This document shows positions 33,707 to 45,782 of a stretch of 64,000 nt of DNA, piece after piece (the first letter of the stretch is position 1; each line of letters begins with the position of its first letter). The stretch comes from Phlegmacium glaucopus (taxonomy: Eukaryota; Basidiomycota; Agaricomycetes; Agaricales; Cortinariaceae), in assembly GCA_015039465.1 (NCBI GenBank), contig MU130545.1, positions 124,001 to 188,000 on the forward strand. Reading direction: 5' to 3'. Position numbers and translations under genes: made by a program. The notes below the pieces were generated by a model, which was not told the DNA's origin, made no database searches, and saw only the letters and a program-made list of their open reading frames with translations.

Positions 33707-36700
33707 TCATTTCTGCTTCTTCACAGGCTTGGGGGCCGGCTGCACTCTGGCTACATCAGCATGCATATGGTGACTAACCAGTGTTCGGATTATGGCGTCA
33801 GGGGCAGCAGTTGGCGTCGAACTGAGGACAAATGGGGTTGCTGAGTCAACATCCATGAGATGAGAGCTTGGCGGCTCTGGCCCACAGTCAACCACAGACA
33901 TAGGAGTTGTTGTAGGTAAGTGCACTAGCGGATTTTGGGCCACATTAGTCATCACCAACTGATCAGGATCAAAGGGTTGGTGTGGAATTGACGAGGTGTC
34001 AAAACCTTTCGTTGGCTTATGAGTGATGAGTTGCCGGGTAGGAAGTGTGGGAGCAGCCATTGATTGTGATGGATTTCGAGCAGCTTTTAGCAGTGGGTTG
34101 CGTATGGCCAACGACATTGAGAGAGTCTGTTTAACATTGACTTGGACCTCCCATACAGAGTAGTGAACTTTAAGCTGTTCCACAAGCTAACATGATAATC
34201 AGTTATGTTAACACTAGTACAAAAAGTGTTACAAAAAGATGTACCTTATAAAATATGCCTGGCTGCTTATCTGCGAATTCGTTCCATACCTTGACAGCTA
34301 GCTTCCATATGGGTCCGGATGACTGAGCATTGAAAACGGGATTTGATTTCATGAGATTGCGAAAGAGGTCATGCTCGGTGTTAAGTTTAAAACAAAAAGG
34401 AAGGAAGTCACATTGGAGTTACTCCGGAACAGTAACCCGGAATAGGACGTTGGCCTCAGCGTGTGTGCTGTGCCGCCCAGCTCCTAAGGTGTCCTGATTT
34501 CAGAACGGAAGAGAAAGTAACAGTCGGAAGACCTCAGTGACTTAGAGGAAGAACAAGAGGAGGAAACTAAGTTGATATTTGAACTGAGGGAAAACATACA
34601 AGCTTCGAGTACTTAAATAATAAAAGGAATTGCAACCAAAATATAAAAGATAAATATAAGTGCTGCGTTCTGCTCCCGGAAAGGTCCTGCATTCTTAGGT
34701 GAATAATCCATAGCTGGTGTGCTGACTGATAGTGGGAAAGTGATGACAAATGACTAGTTGTTATGACGAAGGTGTGGCAAGGGGTTTGGGATATCGTCGG
34801 AGGAGTCGGAATGATACGGAGAAGTCTCGGAGTTGGACGTAGGAGGAGTAGAGTCGGAGACAAGGGAAAGTACTGGAACGGAGTACGGACTACCGGAAAC
34901 GACGCCGTCGGAGTCAGACCGGAGTAACGTGTGATGGAATGTAACACTCGGCTGGTGTGTGAACCGGAAGGATTGCTTTGCGCGTCCCCTGCATCCGTGC
35001 CAGATAGAGATGAGGCTGTTTTCTGTCAATGGTGGATATGTTGAATTCAGCCATTCCACTTGACTGTCGAACATCACTGGGGATTGGTAGTATACCCAAC
35101 TGTTCCCTTGTTGGAAGATAAAGACTTCCGTTTACCCAGCCTGTGATATGAACAGGATTCACGAGAACATCCTCCAGGAAGACCAGCCGCTCTTGGAGAT
35201 TGTTTGTCGTCCAAATTGAAAAGTGGCCAGTGTACGGCTTTTCGGTGCTATTGGAGGTTCCAACCTAGTGGGAAGTTCTATCTCAATGACTCAGACCTAA
35301 GTTATGTGATTAAAAACACACCCGTATATTATGCTGGAGCACAAAGTCTGACAGACATGCATTCACATGTCGAACTGATGCACCCGAAGTTGGTAATCGA
35401 GAGCGCAAGTGGGTATGAACACCACCTTCAGTGAAATTTGTTCCACATGAGCAGTGGTAGATTGCAAGGTTATCAGCCTTTGCGTCAACAGCAATGACCA
35501 AATAGAGTGGAATTCCAGGTGGATCAGAAACATAACCTTGTCGAATGAGCTCAAGGATTTGCTTTGCTGTTTTCCAATTTTGCTGATTGAAAAGTGGAAG
35601 GTGTGTCGATGCATCTTTGAGTGGGCCATACTCAAGAAAGAGCTGCTCCACCATCGGAAAGAGGTCATGGGGTGGTGGAATTATTCGTCTGCATCGCTTG
35701 CGTACCCACTTTAGTTGTGATGCCTCCAGCTGCTCAAATGTTTTTGGTGGCTTAAGTTTTGCCACCCAAGCTGAAATTCACATTTGATCTTCTTTGTCAG
35801 CAACAAACAAAATATCACGAAGGGCGCGCCCAAATTCCTTCCTCAATCCATGCATTGTCGAGAGCCATAACATGTTGAAGACATGGAAGACATCTTTAAG
35901 TACTCGGCTTCGGATTGTGGTGTCCCATGCCACAGGTCTTGCAACAGTCGCAAGGATATCCTTGCCACAAACCCTGCTTTCAAGATCAATGTCGTGATGA
36001 CTATGACCAGAACCTGAAGATGAGTTGTGGATGTTGTTCATTTCAACAGCATCTCCAGTGAAAGTGGCTTTGAGGAGTGAGCCCATCCCATCAACCGTAC
36101 CATCTTCTGAGTCAGGCTGGCCAGCATCTAGAGCAGCACCTTCAAATGGCTGAGGGTGGGATGACTGTTTATCAATGTCCATCGCAGATGTGACCAGAGT
36201 GCTGGGGCCAGCTGTGTTGAGTTGCACCACTGGAGTAATACCGCCCAGAAAATTAAATGTGAGAGGGTCATAGATTTGAAGGTGGGACCGCAGGCAAACA
36301 AGCGAGAAGGGTGTAGAGCCAAATGACTTGAGGGACCTCTTCTCATGACTTGAGATTATAGCAGCAGGTACAAGGACCTCTGAGATCTCAATGAGTGTTC
36401 GTGTTTTTGTGAGATTCACTCCATCAAAATTAGTTGCATGGAGATGCAGTGAGAGATAACCACGCCCAACAACTACTGTATTATCAGTGCTGAATAAAAG
36501 TACTGGTGTGAGAGGAGTGAGGGTGGTTGGAAGGCATTTTGGAACTGAGAATGTGGATAGCTTGTGGTATAACAACAGTGGGACATATGCATCAATCGCA
36601 GCATAATGTTGCTGCTCAGTTGTGAGGCTGAGGTGTTCCCATGCTGCACTTGTCCGCTCAGATACATTCTTGTTCAGCCGCTTCCCAAGCACAGTTGCAC

Positions 36701-39214
36701 ATAGATCGGCAAGACTACACCTGGCATTTGATACAACATGGCATTGTTTTGCGTAATTGGCAAGGTCAAGTGCTCCAACAAAGGGAAGCAATGAGTTAAC
36801 CGATGTCTGGAGCTGCTTCAAGTCGCTGTTGACCATACGTCCAACTTTGCGCACTCGAGGATTTTGAAGAAGCATCATAAGCTTTTCAGGCAGCCTTTGA
36901 CGCACGACCATATCACTAATCTTTAATAAGAGTCAACATGTGGCATCAAGAAGGTTGAAGTGATGCAAAACACCTACTTGAAGTATATAGACCTGTTTTT
37001 CATATGCAATCTGAACTATAGCAATTTCGCCACATTCATGCTGTCCAGTATCTGAAAGGATAACATTCCACTCCGAGTCAAACCCAACAACTAAATCAGA
37101 TCCATCATCATCGGTTGGAACTTGGTCAATGATGGTTGAGAGTGCAGTGTTAATGGCAGCATCACCAGTTCGTACAAAAATTTGAACATCTGCAGGTAAA
37201 ATGAAGGGTTCCAAGCTGCTGTACTTTTCAACTGGCACAACATTTTCACGGAGTGAGTTAAATGACGACTCCAAGAAAGACTTGTCTGCCATATTGTCCG
37301 TATAAAAAAGTTCTGGCTGTCGGTGTCCATACAGCTCAAGTGACTCACGCATGCCCTTAAGGGCCTCCTCAAACTGAGAGTGGGCCTTTGTTGCAACAAG
37401 GTTGCATGCTCGTATTTCTCCTTTCTCATTGGTTACTGTGAGGAGCCCATTGAAGACCCTCTCACCATTGACCTTTGCAACGTGTTTTGTGATCTGTTCA
37501 ACAAAGGTTAACCAATAATTGAGAGTAGCAAAGCCTCATAACTACACACCTTATGACTGTGATCAATAGCACAAATTTCTGCCAATAGCATAGCTGTGTG
37601 CTGGTTAAATTCATGTTGATGGTCTTCCATAAAATGATCATACATATCCCGAAACCACTGTGAGCGGGGTACAAACCCATGGCGCCCATCTGGACTGGTG
37701 TCGTGAAATGGGAGGAACGACTGATATTTCTTCCCTATCCAGGTGTTCATCATAATATTACTTGCGATGTAATCTAAGTACTGCAAGTGAAGTTCATCGT
37801 AGCGAAGAAGGTATTCAGCGACAAGAGCGTCAGTGAACCGTTTGGCACCCATCCCACTTGAGAAAGACATCCGCATCCACGAAAATAATGCCTTGGACAT
37901 TCCACTACGGTGGCTCAGATACGCAGGAAATTCGGCAGCAAGAGCAGATGGTAGAACTCCAAGGATATGCCTGTCCCAGCTCCGGAACGTAACCGTCTTC
38001 TTCTTCGTCTGTGGATGGAGGCAATTGACACACCGGTACCGATAGCCTATGATATAGAATTCGGATGTTATGTCAATGCATCGTCGGGGTCGAGAAATAG
38101 TGGCATGGCGCTGCAGGACCCGGCGGCAGATTGGGCATGGCAAGTCTTTATACAATGCCTTTGGGTCCCACAGAAAGAAGCGAGGGTTGTACAATGATGT
38201 TGGTGAGGTGAGACCACCCTCAAGGAGGAAGATGGTGGACTGCTGCTCAAACCAAAACTTCTTGAAAATTGCATAGAGGGGTGGCCGACCTTGCTCATCT
38301 CGCTTTTCGCACTCAGTAACTCGGGCTTTGAAAGCTCGGAGAAGCCAAGGTGGAAGGGGTCAGCGGATACATGGCGGCTTTTCAGGGGAAGGTAGGTCTT
38401 CATCGGCTGGATCTTTCTCATCATCATTCTCATCGTCGTCATCGTCATCCCCATCCTCCTCACCAATTCCATCTCCTATACCATCATCCTCATCATCATT
38501 GATCTCCACGGCACGTTGAGGGTCCTCACTTGGAATGATATGCTGAGTTAACTTTTGTGGGCTGAATTCAGAGTTGGATGTTGCATGGACCGCAAATGAG
38601 GGAGATAGCATGTCTGAACTTGGTTGCAGTGCGCTGGCTGGTGTTATGCTCATTGGCGGTTCACTGGCATGTGGCTTACACCTCTGGTGTGTGGTCGTTG
38701 GGCCAATAGATGCCTGAGATTGCTGTCGCAAAGGGTTACGGGTGGCAGGGACAACCTACAACATGGAAATGAGTATCCCATGTATAGAAATGAACCAAAT
38801 ACTTACGATGGGGCCAAAATCAACCACAACGCCTCTGGAATTCTTGACCTTCAGAGGCTGGCCTGCTTTCCTCTTTGGCAGAGGTAGCACATCGTTTTCA
38901 GGGTTGAGGGGCTTCTTTCGAGGGCGTCCTACGCAGTGTTTGATGCGAAGTACAGCATCTTTCGCCTTTGGGCGGCCGCGTTTGCGTTTTGTGTGTGCAG
39001 TTGACCCCTTGCTCGAAGAAATTGAGGCTGTTGGCAACCTCTCATCACCACTGGCATCGTTCTGGTAATCTGACGAGGTGTGGATAATCCACAGCTCATC
39101 CGAGAGACTGCCTGAGGGGTGTTGGTTGAGAGAGGCTGCGACAAGTGACCATGGGTCAGGAAGAGCGTGTGTGGGACCAGCTTGAGAACAAGTCAGTTCG
39201 GTGTTAATTATCAA
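33707..39214 (-). pseudogene. DDE-like transposase fused to 3'-5' exonuclease, broken
   Basis: Multi-exon gene filling the transposon. In order: AT-hook-like KRKRGRP and GRPRKK (39000-38920); an acidic stretch; a zinc-ribbon-like CPIC...CVNC pair (38140-38020), resembling mushroom DUF6729-type proteins; AIDHSHKITKHV across an intron (37530-37480) and LFYTDN (37300), likely catalytic aspartates; then a DnaQ/RNase D-like exonuclease with VVGFDSEWN (37090) and YAAIDAYVPLLLYH (36590); and a conserved tail with RQGYVSDPPGIPLY, HTPAEHDLFRNL (across the solo LTR) and LVEQLKVHYSVW. Breaks: in-frame TGA at 38360-38362, in-frame TGA at 35778-35780 and a solo LTR at 34379-34946. The true start may lie upstream of 39214. 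DUF6729 naming is from memory. Confidence 0.85.
34379..34946. mobile_element. Solo LTR nested in the transposase gene
   Basis: The 568-bp insert has short inverted ends (TGTTA...TAACA) and a direct 5-bp duplication CTCGG on both sides (34374-34378 and 34947-34951). Removing it rejoins the host reading frame across HTPAE-HDLFRNL, which confirms the borders. Ends and duplication length fit an LTR retrotransposon remnant. No internal coding sequence remains. Confidence 0.88.
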
Positions 39215-39626
39215 ACTGGTTTGTTACTCATGGGTACACATTTGGACAATGAACGCCGAGGCAGTGCCTTGGTTGTCAGCCACTGGTATGGGACTAGCAT
39301 ACCTGCAAGAAATTCTTCTAAGGTTTAATATTAGCGCAAAACTGCAGATACTCACATAAAAGGTAGGTTTGGATCGAAAGATTGCGGTACCGCTGGAAAA
39401 GGCATGGAAAAGATATGCAGTTGGAAACGATGCACAGCTGGAAAAGACAGGTACGCACCGTCAAAATGTCGTTCGGTGTGTCGCCGATTTCTTTTTTTTC
39501 TCTATATCTCAAAAATGTCTCAAAGGTCAAGGAAGGATACCGAATTTGGCAGCATTCCTAATTAGTCATTCAAATTCAAACTCAGTATGGGTATCACTAT
39601 TTACCCACACACACCGCTATCGAGCC

Positions 39627-39634
39627 TCGAGTTT
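39627..39634. repeat. 8-bp target-site duplication, right (tcgagttt)
   Basis: This matches 33087-33094. The array spacer resumes here with 'taagtctagcctaatacatc' and continues into BEACH copy 4. Confidence 0.9.
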
Positions 39635-40039
39635 AAGTCTAGCCTAATACATCATGATCATTATTATCTTGTTCAACAAATAGGCATATGCGAACTTGCG
39701 ATAAACAAGTCAAACGAACTTAGAGCAAGGTCCAACTTGAACAGAGAGGTGCCTCTCATTTCAAATGAACCAGTTTGTTCCGTGTTTCCCGAACCGTCCA
39801 CTCCAGAAACGGATAACCAGCAGGTTTGGTGACGCGACGGAGAAAGTTGGGATGGGAAGGAGTGGACCAAGTACTTGGACGAGCTCAATGAAACTTGGAG
39901 GTTCATCAAAACTTACAAAAGGAGGGTGAAAATACATATACCATGCTTGTTTATTTTTGTGCTATTAGCATTTGGAACTCAATGATCTACCGTCGACGCA
40001 CAAGCAAAAGTCCCTCAGAACAATCTGACAGTTCCTATG

Positions 40040-41640
40040 TCAAAATGAAGACGTTACAGCTTCCTTGATGGCGAGTACAGTTTTTAACACGTTGGTGACA
40101 TAAAATTTCATGGTTCGAACCTGAGCCGAACCTGCCGAATGCGGTTCTCTCGGTTCTGGTCGATGCTCTGTCGATACATATCGGTCCTGCCACACCCACG
40201 CCATCATCGGCGTCTTCGTCAAATTTGAGATTAAAATCCCTTGTGGACAAGTTATCATCTGCTTCGAGTCCTGTCTGCAGAAAACATGCTTGACCCATCC
40301 GCCAAGACAACGATGGGACCTTGTAGATAATCAATCAGTTCGACAACAGATCGCTTCTGGCCGGTTCAGTATGAAAGGTTGGCGAAAGGACCGTTGTCAA
40401 AACTATCATTAAAATGAAGGAATGGCAGAAAACTATTCAGGTGTCAGAGAGGAAAGGCTACGCAAAACAGTATTAAGTCTCTAAGTTCGTTTTCAGTCCA
40501 CTTTTTTTGCTGAAGGCTATAGACGCAAACATCGACGACAGGTGTCACGTATGCAAGAATGGACCTATCTTTTGACTTCTGAAAGAGGTATGAGACTGAA
40601 AGTCCTCATCGTATCTGGTGCGATCACAGTCCATCTTTCGCTCTCTTCCCTTTCGCTGACTTTTACTTTCACTGAAGGAAGAACCTTGAACCTCAAAACA
40701 GTCCTAGTTCTAGAGTATATGCTCTCGACGAAGTCATCTGCGACGTTCTTCCACTAGAAATAGAAACTCCTGGTATCCAAATTGAAGTTCCTCCTCGGGT
40801 TGACGAATCATATGAAATTTTGGTAAGACGCCTTTTTTATACATTGACTGTCGCGTTTAATCAGTAAAACAGATAATCAACCATTGGTGGAGGAGATTGT
40901 GGATGATGAGCTTCGTAGGGTCCGACATGAGCTTGAGCCTGGACAAGTCATTGAGGCTGTAGCTACGGTTACTCTCGGATTGGTGGTGTAGACTCTTCTC
41001 GTATGTGCAGATCTTCATTCATTCATTCATACCTCCCATATCAGCTGGTCTCCTCATCCTTGGTCGCATTCATATCTACATACTTGACGGCGTCGATGAA
41101 AACGAAGAAGGCGAGGTCATTGACATGATTGCCCAAAATGATTGCTCTTCATTCCTGGACGCATAGTTGAATTGATGGTGCACAACAGGCCCGACAATGG
41201 CAAGTCCCAATCGAACTTGAAGGAAGACGCAATAACGAACCAAACCGTGACTCAAAGCGACGAAAGGTTTTTTGTTCCGCGATGTCATGTGAAGTATAAG
41301 TATATCATTAAGATATTTTGTGTCTTTCGCTAATGCCTCTCTCATCATCAAGACTTGGGATTTCAGAGATAGTCGTTCGCTGCTCGTAGTCTTTCTCCAC
41401 AAGAGATGGAGATCTGACTTTGAAAACACTTCCCAAGTATCATGGGTCGATTGGCTTCACAATTGGTCATGTCGCCAGGTATAGGATCTCAACTCCAACG
41501 GACTCCTTTATGCATGATGGGTTCTAGAATGCTGTCTGGCTTTTGATTTGATGAACTTTCAACAGCGATGAGGAAATGGCAGGCTAAGGAACTCAGTAAT
41601 GTGTGTTTGATGGTCATCAGGCTTGCCAGTGGTGGAACGA
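40040..41640 (+). pseudogene. BEACH-domain protein gene fragment, copy 4
   Basis: It repeats the order of copy 3 with many small losses: the region before PH-BEACH (40080-40480), DEVICDVLPLEIETPGIQI-like words (40720-40790), [17 protein letters not shown] near 40920, ISAGLLILGRIHIYILDGV near 41040 and a FRDSRSLLV-like piece near 41370. It stops before the BEACH domain proper. Frame changes are frequent. Confidence 0.75.
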
Positions 41641-41674
41641 AGTTTGGATGGACTAATACAATTCTGTTCTGAAT

Positions 41675-42040
41675 TCAAATTGTGTGACACCTGCGAAGCG
41701 GGTCAGGTAGAATATAAACATCGCTAGGAAGCCCACCTTCCGCCTTAAGAAGCTCCCTGGCAGCAGCCTCGCGTTCCCCCTTTTCGAATTTGGGTATCAA
41801 TTCAGGATCCATCCCTTTCCATCCAAGAAATGGCTCTGATTGCGTCACAATCATGTAGTGCCTATAGCTTTCAGGGCCGATCATAGTAAAGAAAGAATTG
41901 TATGGTTTTCTTTCAATCTTCTTCATAACAAGACAAAGAGCCGCCATAGAATCACGCCGTACTTCAGGATTTAGAGGCTTTCCCATGATGCGAGAGCCCC
42001 AGGTGACGCATGCAGCATTATCGAGCACAAAGCCACCCAC
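41675..42040 (-). CDS. Hypothetical protein, at least 121 aa
   Basis: A good-quality open frame: PEVRRDSMAALCLVMKKIER, then a FFTMIGPESYRHYMIVTQ part and a charged helix EKGEREAAARELLKAEGG. The frame stays open upstream to about 42090 (TPYPSGPSLGNPPQNS), so the real start may be further 5', perhaps through a short intron after an ATG near 42117. No domain recognised, no signal peptide. It lies between a BEACH remnant and array spacer and is seen only once in this window, so it is not part of the repeated block. Confidence 0.5.
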   Translation of the reverse strand: MGGFVLDNAACVTWGSRIMGKPLNPEVRRDSMAALCLVMKKIERKPYNSFFTMIGPESYRHYMIVTQSEPFLGWKGMDPELIPKFEKGEREAAARELLKAEGGLPSDVYILPDPLRRCHTI

Positions 42041-42504
42041 AATGGAATTTTGAGGTGGATTCCCCAGAGATGGACCGCTCGGGTAAGGTGTGCGTCTGGT
42101 TTAGAGGTCGGAGGCATGTTGGTGTTTGTGTTGGAGTGTTGGACCTTGCTTGCTCAAACCTTATATAATCTGGGCTTACCTAATTTGATTTTAACCACCT
42201 ACCAGTTCCAAGAGTAGGTGAATCGTCTTCCAATGCATCTGTCCAACAACTGACGACATGAGGAATATTGGTTGGAGGTGTGAGCATTGGGACTCGAAAT
42301 GATCGAAGTTTTCGTGAGCGGATTTCATGAGGATATGCTGTTTTTGAGAGATTATTTTCTAAACCTCTAGGCTTGCTCTAGGCGAGTACCACTGATAGTA
42401 AAAGGTACCATTAAAAGGGATTTACCTTAAGCATGAACACCTCCTGTCTAGTAAAAAATGTTGACCGGTAGTATTATTACGTCTATTTAAATTTCCATCT
42501 TGAA

Positions 42505-43122
42505 TCACAAATTTTTCATACAAATGTAACCAAGCAATTTGTCAAACCAGCCTCTAAAAACAGATCGACGCGAATGTCTCGTGACGGGGGTGGTAGTATT
42601 ATTCCTCAGTGTGCTAAGGTCATCCAATGAACCTGATGAAATATTTGAATATGTGAACCGTGGAGTGGGAGGATATGAATATTCGACATCGTTAGAGGGG
42701 GATGTTGACTGCTGGTTCGTATTGAGGTAGATTTTAGTACATTATGCGTGCATTTAAATGAGCGCTTACCGTGCGACGCCCTCCTGGTGCCTGATGATGT
42801 ATGTTGTCTGTTCGACCATATTACTGTGAGTCTCATATTTATGGGAACTCATTAAAATGTACAGCTTACTCGAAGGACCCGGCCTATTAGCAGACGGAGT
42901 AAGTGGTTCAATGAAAGTTGGATCTAAATGTGATAGTTTATGTCAGTTGTTTGCAGAGGCAGGAGCAAGAGGATCTTTACAGAGAAGCGGAGGTTGGCTA
43001 TTAGTATGCGTGCTTTCAACAGTGTTGTATGAATCAACATTTGTCGTCGTCCGACTATGATCTGAGTGGCAAACGTCGCCATTAATTGTTGTGTAGTTGT
43101 TAAATAAACAGAGTGTTAGCAT
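42505..43122 (-). CDS. Family X member X8, 145 aa, four exons, intact
   Basis: Exons of 142, 54, 38 and 204 nt keep one frame from ATG at 43122 to a TGA stop at 42505. This differs from the TAA used by most copies, yet sits in exactly the same place after the MKNL-type end. A nine-base loss in exon 4 preserves frame. Landmarks are NNYTTINGDVCHSDHSRTTT and GWFDKLLGYICMKNL. Function unknown. Confidence 0.74.
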
Positions 43123-43199
43123 GTAGGGGATAGTAAGAGCTGAGTTGTGAGGAGGTGGATTTTGATTACGGCTAAAAATAGCCATCATCTCATTGTCCG

Positions 43200-43605
43200 T
43201 GTCCTGAAAAGGGGAGGTCTAGGAGGCGATGATTTTTTTGTATTGCGGATTGTGCATTTTATATGACCTGAAGAGAGAGAAAGAGGTGAGATCCGAGATT
43301 TGGATTGATTTGGAAAGTCAGAACCATGAACAAGGGGGCGCCGGGATCAAAAAAAAAATACCTGGGGTCGATTCTGGATTTATTTTTTTAAGCCAACTTT
43401 GGGTGGACTAACTAACTTACAGCATCCTGTCCTGCTCGCTTGCCCCCCCTTGCCCCAGAAGACACCTCACAAGCAGTGCAAACCCAATTCTGGGCTCCAA
43501 CTCTAGGTCAAAGGTGATACCCTATTCTGGCCATCTAACAGACAAATAATACCTATTATTATGCGTTCAATGGACAACAAAATCAAACCGAATATGTATA
43601 CGGCT
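43200..43605. other. No supported gene
   Basis: Unique sequence between the X8 promoter region and the hAT-like element. A short plus frame (43229-43411) has no recognisable content. Confidence 0.4.
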
Positions 43606-45385
43606 TAGTGATGCCAAAGTTTGGTTCCAAACTGGCGCAAGAACCGAGAACCAAAAGAACCAAACCGTCGGTTCAGGTTCAGTTCAGTTTGGTCCAAGGA
43701 TCTTGGACCATCAGTCCGGTTCTCGGTTCTCATATTTCTAAGATTTTGAGAACCGGGTTCAAACCGGTTCAAACCGAACTTTGTGTAGATTTTTTTTCTA
43801 ATTTTTCCATAGAGAATTGAATTTATAATCTATAAAATATTGTTAGGCGCCCGACCCGATGTTTTGGATTTCGGAGTTTGAAAAATCCGCAACTCCCATT
43901 ATCAACAACGCTGACAAGACCAACAATACTTACCACAACCACACCAACAACGTCAACAACTCCCCACCAGGGGAGTTATTTTGGGTAAGTTTCTCGATTT
44001 AATTACTGTATATGACAGTACACAGGGATGACTACCACGGGCATGGACAACAATGTTGAGCACAACGATGACAAGCACCGGTACTACCTTGGCAGGTATT
44101 TTTTAAAAAAAATTAATTTAAATCTAATATAAACTACTACAGACAAATGACGATTCAACAAACAACAGTGAACAAACGACAACAACGAACGCCAACAATG
44201 AATGAATGAACATGAACAAATGACGACAAACGAGAACCAGCAACTTCAACATTGAATTGATGCAAACACCGCTGATCCCATGCTATCTGTTCCTGCTGCG
44301 GCTGCATGCGCACAAGTTGATGACCAGGATGTCCGGGGGGAGCTAGCGTTGAGACCGACACCGAGTCTGGCATCCACACGCAGCCAGATTACTGCCTATG
44401 CAGGCATCGGTCCGTCCATGTCTTTTTGTGTTTTCTTAACGTTGATTCTTGGTCCATATGCTCGCTTCATTCGCTAGGACTGTCAAGGAGCCGTCGTCAC
44501 TTGTCGATTCAATTACACCAAGCACCCATTCCACATCTTCAACTTCTACCTGCACCATGAAATCAAAACATCTGTCTCTGACCATCAACAATGCTCTGGA
44601 TTCAAGCTCTGAACCAGCAACTTCAACATCAACCATCAAAACAAGCACTGCCAATCCCATGCTATCCATTCCTGCGAATGCTGTGGCTGCAAGCGCACAA
44701 GTTATTCAAGTCGCTGGCAGAGCATTCAAGGATGTAGGCATTACTGTGAGTGTTCAGCTTCACCCATCGTATCCTTAAGCATTTAACCATCCTCATCAAT
44801 CAGGCCTCCCATAATCCACTCTCTACTTCGGTTTCCACTTCAGGGATTGATGATCTTGCTCCTGTAAGTATTCCAGCTGCTGATGTTAATGTGAGTATTC
44901 AACTTAGTTCATCATATCTATCACTACTTAATCATCCTTGTTGATCAGAGTGCCGATGAACTCCAAGTCTCCACTTCGGTTTCCGCCTGTCGTAGCCCAT
45001 CCAGAAGGAAATTCACCCTCTCCTGATGCATACCTACTGAAGGTACAGTATATAATGAATGAACGATAACACTGTCCCGGAGATTAGCATTGTACGACAC
45101 ATTTTTTGTATTTCGTCATACTGTTATTGCTAGTAGATTACTTGTAGCTTATTAAACTAAAATAAAGTACCCCCAGTGGCCCATCATATTAAAATAATAA
45201 ATTAGAAGGTTTTTTCATTGGTTCGACAGTTCGAACCAGTTCTAGAACCGGACTGAACCGATAGAACCGATTCTATCGGTTCCGGTTCCGGTTCTGGTTC
45301 AGTTCAGTGAGAGACCCATCAGTTCGGTTCTCGGTTCTTCAAAAATGGTTGAAGAACCGAACTGAACCGAACTTTGGCATCACTA
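43606..45385. mobile_element. Non-autonomous hAT-like element, 1.78 kb
   Basis: The left end TAGTGATGCCAAAGTTTGGT and the right end, inverted, TAGTGATGCCAAAGTTCGGT match with one change. Flanks show an imperfect 8-bp duplication (ATACGGCT / ATACAGCT). Both subterminal zones are packed with GGTTC/GAACC words (43620-43790 and 45220-45370), as expected for transposase-binding repeats in hAT-type elements. No transposase is encoded. The interior (43880-45050) is unlike the ends and appears to hold a captured gene fragment. Confidence 0.85.
44449..44778 (+). other. Possible captured gene fragment inside the hAT-like element
   Basis: A Ser/Thr-rich open frame includes ANAVAASAQVIQVAGRAF and ends at a GTGAGT donor-like site. 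An acceptor-like site follows near 44800 and a further GTAAGT site near 44860, so it looks like part of a spliced gene. Its 'aatcccatgctatccattcc' part is echoed at about 44275, so the cargo is internally duplicated. No family is recognised. Confidence 0.35.
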
Positions 45386-45693
45386 ATACAGCTGATATAA
45401 TAATGAGTAACAAATACTCGTTGAAACCCCTGAGTTAGATGCATATAGAAGAACGAAATGTGTATGTGTTGTGGGGTAGTTAAGTGTAGATAATATGTCA
45501 AGTTGACAGCCATATATATGTCGTGCTAACTGTCATATGGTAGCTCATAGGAATCTCCCTGAGAATTTTTGTACACTGCTTGTTAGCTCCCCGGAACCAA
45601 TGGCTAAGTTTGGGAATTGGGCTGTGTAGGTGCTTGAATGCGCCGGGTCAGTCCGCTGGCGGTGTGAATGAGGCAACGGTATTATTGTGACTT
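45386..45693. other. No supported gene
   Basis: Short unique stretch between two transposons; nothing recognisable. Confidence 0.5.
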
Positions 45694-45782
45694 TTAGAGC
45701 CTGTTCAGTACGGATCAGTTTCAGGTCCAGTCCAGATATTTGATGAAGTTCACTTCACATGTGACATTACATAATTATTCCA

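Larger units (their letters stand above)
33095..39626 (-). mobile_element. 6.5 kb DNA transposon with transposase-exonuclease gene
   Basis: The left end starts GGCTCGATAGCGGTGTGTGT and the right end is its inverted copy; the inverted match is 24 bases without mismatch. The element is flanked by identical 8-bp duplications (TCGAGTTT). It interrupts an array spacer whose uninterrupted form exists elsewhere in the window, which fixes the borders to the base. It carries one large minus-strand gene. Eight-base duplications fit several superfamilies (for example hAT or Zisupton-like); I cannot assign one from the ends. It is now inactive because the gene is broken. Confidence 0.92.

Noticed and set aside
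38328..38519. Ser-rich plus-strand frame
   Set aside because: Antisense of the acidic stretch in the transposase gene.
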